Shown one piece after another: positions 11,942-20,600 of a stretch of DNA of 20,907 nt; within the stretch, counting starts at the first letter, position 1, and each line of letters begins with the position of its first letter. The notes under the pieces were generated by a model. That model did not search any database. It was not told the DNA's origin and saw only the letters and a program-made list of their open reading frames with translations. Origin of the DNA: Candidatus Helarchaeota archaeon (GTDB lineage Archaea; Asgardarchaeota; Lokiarchaeia; Helarchaeales; HEL-GB-A); assembly GCA_013375455.1 (NCBI GenBank), contig JABXJT010000084.1:1-20907 (forward strand), in the 5' to 3' direction. A program made the position numbers and the translations under genes.

Positions 11942-13036
11942 ATGACTGAAGAAAAAGAAGATGCTCTCTTAATCCCAAGGGATCAATACTTAGCAGCAGG
12001 AATCCACATTGGAACCCAGATTAAAACGCAGGATATGGTGCCGTTCATCTATCGAATCACTCGAGCCGGGTTGTATGTCATAGATATCAGGCAAACCGAT
12101 GCGCGGATGCGAATTGCTGCGAAAATGATTGCGAGATTTGATCCGGAAAAAATTGTCATTGTTTCTGCACGTCGCTATGGGCACAATCCGATTCAACAAT
12201 TCGCCCAGATTATTGGTGGACACGCAATTCCAGGTAGATTTATCCCGGGCACTCTTACGAATCCAAACGCGAGAAGTTTTCTTGAATGCGACTTACTTGT
12301 CATCGCGGACCCAAGAGCTGACAGGCAAGCATTGAAGGAAGCGAAAATTGCCAAAATTCCAGTAGTTAGTTTTTGTGACACTGATAACAATTTAGGCAAT
12401 ATCGATTTATGCGTTCCTGCAAATAATCGGGGTAGAAAGGCCCTTGCATTGATATTCTGGCTACTTTCACGACATGTACTTCTGGAACGGGGTGAAATAG
12501 CAAGACTAGAAGATTTCAATATAGAAGCAAGCAACTTTCAGTCGAGGGCTTTGATTTCCTTTGCACCTACTGGGGATCGAAAGAAAATTTTGGACCAATT
12601 GAAGGAAAAAGAACCGGAAGCTGAAGCCGAAGAAAAACCTGAGGAGGCACCTGAGGAAGAACCTGAAGAAATCTCAGAGGAAAAACCCGAAGAAGAGCCC
12701 GTGACAATCCCTGAGGAGAAACCCGTGGAGAAACTTGAGAAACCACCCGAAGAAGAGCCGAAAGAACCACCCGCGGAAAAGCCAAAGGAAGTACCGAAAG
12801 GATTAGCTGAAGCGAAAGTTGCAGAAGAAGTTGAGGGGAAGGTCGTTCGCCCAGAAGTACCTGAGGGAGAATACGTTCAACCAGAAGACCTCATCGAAGG
12901 TCCACTTCCACAGGTAAAACCTAAAGAAGAATCCAAAAAAGCCGCTAAAAAGAAAGCCAAGAAGAAGGGTAGAAAGAAAAAAGCAAAAAAATCGAAAAAG
13001 AAAAAGACAGAACCAGAAGAAGAAACGAAAGAATAA
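11942..13036 (+). CDS. rpsB: Ribosomal protein uS2 with long charged C-terminal extension
   Basis: Residues 1-215 are a normal archaeal uS2 of the small ribosomal subunit: YLAAGIHIGTQIKTQDM (16-32), FIYRITRAGLYVIDIRQTDAR (35-55), VSARRYGHNPIQQFA (74-88), RFIPGTLTNPNAR (99-111), LLVIADPRADRQALKEA (118-134), PVVSFCDTDNNLGNIDLCVP (140-159) and NNRGRKALALIFWLL (161-175). After it comes about 145 residues not found in typical archaeal uS2: a Pro/Glu-rich block of PEEE/EKPEE units (222-285), a mixed segment (286-325), a nearly pure Lys/Ala/Arg block (331-357) and an acidic end. The extension is probably disordered. Eukaryotic uS2 also has a C-terminal extension, but no homology is claimed. Another possibility is recent expansion of simple codon repeats. 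Confidence 0.95.
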   Translation: MTEEKEDALLIPRDQYLAAGIHIGTQIKTQDMVPFIYRITRAGLYVIDIRQTDARMRIAAKMIARFDPEKIVIVSARRYGHNPIQQFAQIIGGHAIPGRFIPGTLTNPNARSFLECDLLVIADPRADRQALKEAKIAKIPVVSFCDTDNNLGNIDLCVPANNRGRKALALIFWLLSRHVLLERGEIARLEDFNIEASNFQSRALISFAPTGDRKKILDQLKEKEPEAEAEEKPEEAPEEEPEEISEEKPEEEPVTIPEEKPVEKLEKPPEEEPKEPPAEKPKEVPKGLAEAKVAEEVEGKVVRPEVPEGEYVQPEDLIEGPLPQVKPKEESKKAAKKKAKKKGRKKKAKKSKKKKTEPEEETKE

Positions 13037-13170
13037 AAGTATATAATCACCAATCGAATTAGATTTTCATCATTTTGACGTTGAAGAACATCCTATGCTA
13101 TACCTAGATATTCTTCTAGTTTTTAATATCGTAATGCATCATAAATGATCAAAGATGCAGAGGAATTTTT

Positions 13171-13296
13171 GTGATTTGGAATGATAAGATCTTCGACGAG
13201 ATCGATGTAGAAGAATTAGAAATGCTCTGTAATCCCATTAACCACTACAAAACAGAGGAAGACGATACTTTTTATTTCATCTTTATCATTTACTAA
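13171..13296 (+). CDS. Small acidic hypothetical peptide (41 aa), GTG start
   Basis: A short frame (IWNDKIFDEIDVEELEMLCN and on, ending FYFIFIIY) with GAGGAA six bases before a GTG start and a TATA-like TTTTTAATA near 13117-13125. The N-terminal two thirds is acidic and the last eight residues are aromatic and hydrophobic. No family recognised. It lies between rpsB and the structured RNA. Short length keeps confidence low. Confidence 0.35.
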   Translation: MIWNDKIFDEIDVEELEMLCNPINHYKTEEDDTFYFIFIIY

Positions 13297-13308
13297 GTTA
13301 ATTCACAA

Positions 13309-13320
13309 AAATTTTAATAC
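13309..13320 (+). promoter_or_regulatory. TATA box of the structured RNA
   Basis: AAATTTTAATAC lies about 25-30 bases before the first GC-rich bases of the RNA candidate, predicting a start near 13340. Confidence 0.45.
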
Positions 13321-13339
13321 CACAAAGTCCTATTTCTTT

Positions 13340-13650
13340 TTGCGGGTCGATGTTCTTTCCCTTACGAGGACAACTTGAGACTAAATGTAACGATGACAGC
13401 TTGTGCAAGCAAGGGAAAACAACCGTGTTTCTCAGGAAACACCCCCCTCACCGAAATACCGTGACGATGGGCTCTTTCACGAGATGGATGGGTCATCCCT
13501 TTGATGAGTGGGAGTCAACCCCCACGGTGACAGGTGAGTGTGATGCTGGGATATTACCCGTCATGAGAGAGCCTGGCTAAGGTAACGGAAACCTCCCACC
13601 AATGATGCTAGGAGTTAGTGTGCGGGTTTACACCAGCATCGCTTTTTTTT
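13340..13650 (+). ncRNA. Large structured non-coding RNA (about 310 nt), family not assigned
   Basis: A GC-rich island between AT-rich flanks, with TATA upstream and a hairpin plus eight T at the end. Helices visible by eye: CGATG/CATCG joining 5' and 3' ends (13348-13352/13637-13641); TTTCCCTT/AAGGGAAA (13356-13363/13411-13418); GTGTTTC/GAAACAC around TCAG; GGATG-GGT-CATCC; GTGGG/CCCAC; and a closing GATGCT/AGCATC with inner GTGT/ACAC before the T-run. Frames across it are short and unconvincing. Size and end pairing would suit RNase P RNA or SRP RNA. I do not see the SRP helix 8 core (CCGGAAGG...AGCAG). The RNase P regions are at best vague (ACGAGGACAA early, GGTAACGGAAACC late). A regulatory or novel RNA remains possible. 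Confidence 0.6.
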
Positions 13651-13755
13651 ATTGATTGAGATTCAAAAAATTTGAAATGTCTAGGTAATATACTAAAAAG
13701 ATCACAAAGTAAATATATCATGTAAAAATAAATGGGGAATATAATGGGGATCTGA

Positions 13756-14517
13756 ATGCCTACTAAGGATTGGTTGAAGTTTATTCGCAAAAATCTAGGG
13801 ACAATTGCATTGTATATTTCACTAATCCTATGTATAGGAATTGGATCATTCGCTTTAGTTAGATATCTTAATTTAACTCTTAACTTTATTCCTCCTCTTA
13901 TTATTGCAATTAGTGCCTTTACAGTAGGTTTAGTGATCTATTTTCAAATTGTAAAATCAAATAAAAAGGAACAAAGAATTCAAGCGCTTATTCAGAGAGT
14001 TTTCAATATATCTCCTTTTTCAGGGCCTGAGACTAATGAATCATCACAAGACGAGTATATTACACCTGATTACGGTGAATATCCGGCCATCACTCCCCAA
14101 CTTACTGAAGATCCCAACGATCTTCCGCAAACATCATTTTTTGATTACGTAAGAGGTCTTGATAGATTTCAACTTTTTTCTCTCTTCAAAATTTTTACCA
14201 CCATTCTTAAAACATTTCCATCTATAGAAAACTTGTTTTCAAATGAAAATAAGATACATTATGTAATGAATATGAGAACCCTTCCAATTGAGGAGCAGTT
14301 CTCGCTTTTCGAACATTTATTGGCGCAAAATCCTGAAGATGAGATACTGGAACAATTGGTTACCCTCATGCAAGAGTTGAAGGCAAATGAACCAGATGGC
14401 TTTCTGACAACTGTTTTACAAAAACTTGAAGACATCGTAGATTTGGCATATCCCATAGGAAAGCGAGAATTAATTATAGATGTATTATTATTAATGATTT
14501 TAATTATGAGCGCGTAA
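13756..14517 (+). CDS. Membrane protein with helical cytosolic domain, hypothetical
   Basis: 253 residues. Two membrane helices lie near the N-terminus (about 15-37 and 43-66), followed by a basic stop (KSNKKEQR), an acidic Tyr/Pro-rich linker (about 90-125: DEYITPDYGEYPAITPQLTE) and a helical domain (130-240) with no cysteines. A hydrophobic end (LLLMILIMSA) may be a third membrane contact. GGGGATC lies about six bases before the ATG. It stands between the structured RNA and the giant surface protein and has its own spacing on each side. I do not recognise the family. Confidence 0.75.
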   Translation: MPTKDWLKFIRKNLGTIALYISLILCIGIGSFALVRYLNLTLNFIPPLIIAISAFTVGLVIYFQIVKSNKKEQRIQALIQRVFNISPFSGPETNESSQDEYITPDYGEYPAITPQLTEDPNDLPQTSFFDYVRGLDRFQLFSLFKIFTTILKTFPSIENLFSNENKIHYVMNMRTLPIEEQFSLFEHLLAQNPEDEILEQLVTLMQELKANEPDGFLTTVLQKLEDIVDLAYPIGKRELIIDVLLLMILIMSA

Positions 14518-14618
14518 AGAATGAATCAGTGATTTGAAAAAATTTTCATTACCCCTCATATTTAAAGGATTAATTTTTTCCTTTATATATTATTTATTTT
14601 GTCGGCTAAAATTCGAGG

Positions 14619-14629
14619 ATATATATACC
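14619..14629 (+). promoter_or_regulatory. TATA box of the giant surface protein gene
   Basis: GATATATATAC about 50-58 bases before the ATG predicts a start near 14650 and a leader of about 27 bases ending in AGGGGAAGC, a good ribosome site. Confidence 0.5.
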
Positions 14630-14676
14630 ATACGTATAGTAAAATAAATATCAAGACTTCAAAGTATAGGGGAAGC

Positions 14677-17600
14677 ATGGGGATTTGCGATCATAGAAGA
14701 AATTTCAGGACTTTGGTCATGATTTTATTTGTCATATTGATTGCATTACTAGTTTTCAGCCTGATAAATTTAAAGAAAGAATTTGGGTGTGTTTCACAAG
14801 AAAGACTAAGCTCGAGCGGTTTTAATGATTTAACTATAGATATAAGAGAGAATTTTAATTCTAGTGTTTTGGATTCAAAATGGAATTGGCAATCTGACTC
14901 GCAAAATATTTCAAGTTGGAGTTTAAATGCAAATTCAGGATATTTAAGGATAACCAGTCCTAAGGTACTAACCAGCTGGCAGTGGGAAATAACGGATGTT
15001 CCGTACATGTACCAAACGTTACCAGAGGGGAATTGGCAGATTGAGATACATGTTAATGAGCCGACAGCGAACGAGTTTGCAAATGGAATAATCTTGTATA
15101 AGGATTTTAATTATTGGATGATATTTGCTAATTCTGTGGATAGTGCAGGGGAGATGAATTTGCTCAGAATCAAAGAGGGAACGGTACCTGATAATATGTG
15201 TGGAGGGGGGCGCGGAAATAACATGCCCTATTTGCGGTTAAAAAAAATGGGCTCGTTGTATTATTGCTTTGGATCTTTGGATGGAAACACTTGGAGCGAT
15301 TTTGGGAATTGTTATACTGATACATCTTACATCCGAATGGGTATCTGGGCTCAGAGTCACTGGTCCGGAACTTTTAGTTCGGACTTTGATTATTTTTACT
15401 TTGAAGAATTATCTGAAGAACCTCCACCACCCGATCCGAATGATAAGCAACCTCTTTGGAGTTATGATACCGGAAATATAGTTTATGCTGTCGAGATGAC
15501 TCCGGACGGTCAAAGTATCGTCGCGGGAACGGGGAACAGCGTCCATTTGTGTGATAAGGATTCATCAACGCCTATATGGTCGTTCGATACAGGCGATGTA
15601 GTTACAGCAGTAGACATTTCTGATGATGGGAATTATATAGTTTCAGCGGGAGGTGTTCTAGACCATCCTGGGGACGTATTTTTATGGCAACGAGATAGTT
15701 CTACACCTTTATGGAAATTCACGGGGACGGGGAATTTTGCATCTATAGCGATATCAGCCGATGGACAATATTTCGCAGCAGGCGATCGATTAGCGAATGA
15801 ACTACATTTTTGGCATAAAGATAGTTCAGTACCACTGTGGTCTTTTAATGCAGTTTCAGGAAATTGGGAATCAGTCGCAATCTCTGCGGATGGAAATTAT
15901 TTAGTTGCTAGTGATGGCTTCTATCATGACTACGTCTATTTCTTCCATACAACTAGTCCCGTACCCCTCTGGAGTTATGAATGTGGATCGGATGTTTGGT
16001 CGGTAGATATGACCCCTGACGGGCGATATATAACCGCATCAAGTAAAGATCGGCGGATCTATTCGTGGGAAAGCTCATCTTCAACACCTCTATGGTCATA
16101 TACTACGGGACATGAGGCATTCTCAGTTTCGATATCGAATGATGGGCAATATGTTGCAGGGGGAGGCAGAGATAAGACCATTCGTTTATTTGACCATTTT
16201 GATTCAACGCCAGTTTGGAATTATTTGTTAGATTCAGAAATTTGGGCAGAACGCGCAGTGTCTTTATCTGGAAATGGTGAATATATCGCAGTTGGGACTC
16301 AAAACTCGAAAATTTATTGCTTCCATAGAAGTAATTCTAATCCCCTTTGGAATTTTTCGACAATTACTGGACGAGTGGCAGCCGTAGCACTATCTGAAAA
16401 CGGGCAATACTTAGTAGCTGGAGCGAAGGATCATAAAGTTTACCTATTTGAAAATTTTGACTCTCAAGAACCTTCACAAGATGATATCCCCCCTGAGCAG
16501 GTTACAGGGCTTACAGTCACAGCGGAATCCATAGGGAATTGCCTCACACTTGTATGGAATCCAAGTATTGCGCCAGATTTTTGGTATTATAAGATATACC
16601 GGAGCACTACTTGTGGTTTCACACCTGGACCTGGGAACTTCCTTGCAACTTCCATGACCAACACTTACCTCGATATTGGCTTGACAGATGATATAACATA
16701 TTACTATCGAATTTCTGCTTTGGATGAAGTGCCGAATGAGGGGACTTATTCCCAGGAGGTCAGTGGCGTGCCTGGTGACTCCGAACCCCCTGCTAAAGTG
16801 GTCGGAGTCTCCGTTGCCGTGGTCGCTGCGGGCAACGCCTTGAACCTGACCTGGACCGCCAGCGCGGCCACTGATTTCGTGGAGTACTGGGTCTATCGGA
16901 GCGAGATCTCCGGCTTCATCCCCAGCGGCGCGACCCTCATTGCCACCCCTGCGACCAACCAGTACCTCGATTTCGTTCTCGTGGATGACGTGACCTATTA
17001 CTACCGGATCTCCGCGGTCGATGAAGTGCCAAACGAGGGAATTCGTTCCGATGAGAAGAGTGGCACACCGCACGATTCAGAACCGCCCTGGAAAGTTATG
17101 GGTCTTTCCATTTCCGATCCTCAAATCGGGGATACTCTTGATCTTTCATGGACGACAAATAGCGAACCTGATGTTGCAGGCTACAGAATTTATAGGGAGA
17201 TATTTTCAGGCTTCACGCCAGGATCAGGGAACTTTATCGTTGAAACTGTTGAAATTAGTTATAGAGACACGGGCTTAACGGATGGACAACCCTATTATTA
17301 CCGAGTTAGGGCAATCGATGAAGTCCCGAACGAGGGATCTCCTTCTGATGAGTTATATGGAGTCCCCCATGATTCAATGCCTCCAGCGAAAGTTAGGGGA
17401 TTCACGCAAACCATTGTCTCTCCTGATACTATTTCATTATCTTGGACAGCAAATACGGAGCCAGACCTAGCGAATTATAAAGTTTACCGAAGCACCACGT
17501 CTGGGTTTACGCCTGGAGCAGTGTACCTCATTGCGTGTCCCACAACGAATTATTATCTAGATTCTGGCTTGATAGAAGGACAAACCTATTATTATAGAAT

Positions 17601-20600
17601 TACAGCCGTTGATGAAGTCCCGAACGAAGGGACCCCCTCTGACGAAGCCAACGGGAGACCACCACCCGTGGATCCTCCCGCAAAGGTCACTGGAGTTTCT
17701 ATTTCAGTAGTTCCCGAGGGAAACGCCCTTTCTCTTTCTTGGACGGCGAATACGGAGCCAGATTTAGCGAATTATAAGGTGTATCGAAGTATGACCCCTG
17801 GCTTCATACCTAGTCTTGGGAACTTCGTTGCAACTTCCATGACCAACACTTACCTCGATACTGGCTTGACAGATGATCTAACATATTACTATCGAATTTC
17901 TGCTTTGGATGAAGTGCCGAACGAAGGGACTCCCTCTGATCAGGCCAGCGGGACGCCTCACGATTCATGCGCACCTGAAAAAGTATTAGGAGTTTCCATC
18001 GCAGTAATCGCGACCGGAAATCAGCTGAACCTGACTTGGACGGCCAGCACGGCTGCTGATTTCGTTAGATACAACGTTCACCGCAGCACCACGTCCGGCT
18101 TCACGCCCAGTGGCGCGACCCTCATTGCCAGTCCGGCAACCTACCAATATCTGGATTCTGGTTTAACAGATGGTATCATTTATTATTATCGCATCTCGGC
18201 TGTAGATGAGGTGCCGAACGAGGGTAGCTATTGCGATGAAATAAGTGCGTGTTCGATAGATATTGTCGCCCCCAACCAAGTAACAGGGGTGACAATCGCT
18301 GCTGTAGCTGTGGGAAATGCTCTAACTCTTTGTTGGGATACAAGTGTCGCCTCGGATTTGGTAGAATATCGAATATACCGAAGCACTACCAGCGGCGGTC
18401 CTTATAGCAATATTGCAAATAGTACACCCGCTTCATATACGGATTCAGGCTTAATAGATGGAACTACCTATTACTATGTGGTTTCTGCAGTTGATGAAGT
18501 ACCCAATGAAGGATTTATTTCACAAGAGGTAAGTGGGGTGCCTCGAGATACTACTCCCCCCTCTAAGGTTACGGGGGTTGCAACTTCTGTTAATCCTGAC
18601 AATTCGATTACCCTGAGTTGGACTGCAAGCGCTGCCACGGATTTTGACCATTATAATATATATCGTAGTACTACTTCAGGCTTCGTACCAGGACCCATAA
18701 ACCTCATAGCCACGTCTGTTACCAATTCGTATACAGATAATAATCGCTTGGAGAGGACTAATTACTATTACCGAATTTCGGCTTTGGATGAAGTACCGAA
18801 TGAGGGGACTTATTCCAATGAAGTCGGGAACTATCTCCCCCGCCCTGAGCCACCTCAAGTCACTGGAGTTACAGTAAAGGTGAGGCCAGAAGGGAATGGG
18901 CTTGATATTTCTTGGACTGATGCGGGGTGGTACGTGGTGGGATATCGGGTCTATCGAAGTACAATTTCTGGTTCCACACCCGGACTAGCGAATCTAGTAG
19001 CTAGTGTTGCTAATAATTGGTATAATGATACGGGACTGTGCGATGGAACCACATATTATTACCGAATTGTGGCCTATGATGAAGTGCCAAATTTTGGGAC
19101 AGCTTCATCTGAAGTATCAGGTACGCCTCAAGATTTCGTGGCACCTAACAAAGTGATTGGTTTAACAGTAACGAATCCAACAACTGGAAAACAACTTGAC
19201 GTCTCATGGACGGCAAATACAGAAGCAGACCTTGCCGGCTATAGAATTTATCGACGAAATGAATCTGGTTCTTACAGCTTGCTTACAACAGTGGGTAGTA
19301 TCACCTCATCTTATCAAGATATCAGTGTGACAGACGGTGTAACCTATTTTTACAAAGTTGCTGCCTATGATGAAGTGCCTAATGAGGGGGGCAATTCGTC
19401 CGAAGTAGGCGGAATATCCACAAATGTTTTACCACCCGCCAGGGTTACTGGATTAACTATAGTCAGTTCAAGTAAAACATCCTTGTATTTATCTTGGACT
19501 CCTAATACTGAACCTGATTTGAAATGGTATAATATTTATCGAAGTACCTCACGAGGATTCACCCCTGAACCTGCAAATAAAATCGCAAATGCTACAACAC
19601 CATATTATAATGATACTGGGTTAATTTATTTGCAGAAATATTATTATCGGGTATCAGCAGAGGACATTGCGGACCTTGAAGGACCTTTTTCCAGTCAAAA
19701 AGCAGGTCCTGGAGAAATATTTTTGCCAAAACCAGTTAATGTCAAGGTTATGGTCATAACCACCGGAAATACGTTATATCTTAATTGGAATAATGTTTCT
19801 GGAGCAGATACGTACAATATCTATCGGGATATTGTACCTGGATTTATTCCAACACCGGAAAGATTCATCAAGAACGTTGATACTAATGAAACCTATGATA
19901 TCGGTTTGACCGATAATGTCACTTACTATTATCGCATCGCTGGCGTATCACCCGAATATGTTGAAGGGCACATCTCTGATGAAGTGAACAACACGCCTGT
20001 TGATGTGGATGCGCCACCTCAAGTCACGGGGCTGATCGTGACCAATCCGGGGACTGGGAATCGATTGACCCTGTCCTGGAACGCCAGCACGGTCGCCGAC
20101 TTCAATCACTACCGCATCTATCGGAACGGATCCTTGCTTACCACGCGGACCACCACTACTTACACGGACACGGTTTTACTAGATAATCTTGTCTATCTCT
20201 ACGAGATTTCCGCAGTGGATGACGGCGGCCCGGTCCCGAACGAAGGACCGAATTCCACCGCGGTTGCTGGAACGCCCACGGATGTAACACCGCCAGCACA
20301 AGTCACGGGCGTCACGATCACGGTCATCCCAACCGGGAACCAGCTCAACATCACCTGGACGGCCAGCACTGCAGTTGATTTCGATCATTATAAGGTGTAT
20401 CGGAACACAACCTACGAGTTTACCCCCACACCTGCAAATTTGGTGGCAAACACTACCATTAATTATTACCTAGATACTAATGTGATAGTTCGTATGACAT
20501 ATTATTATCGGATTTCTGCTGTTGATGAAGCTGGAAACGAAGGGGCAGCTTCTGATACACTGGGGGGTTATCCTATTGTCTCTCATACGGTGAGTTTAAT

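Noticed and set aside
13340..13650. SRP 7S RNA
   Set aside because: The strongly conserved helix 8 core (CCGGAAGG with AGCAG) was not found in either orientation.
13340..13650. Definite RNase P RNA
   Set aside because: Only loose resemblance to the GAGGAAAGTCC and GGTAACGG regions; not enough without a covariance search.
42..14607. Recurring TTTTGTCGG near 42, 799 and 14599 as a regulatory motif
   Set aside because: Three copies of a short AT-rich motif with no common position relative to genes; likely chance.
16474..17073. 199-residue minus-strand frame opposite the FN3 array
   Set aside because: It exists because GC-rich repeat codons lack reverse stops; the plus frame is continuous and domain-structured.
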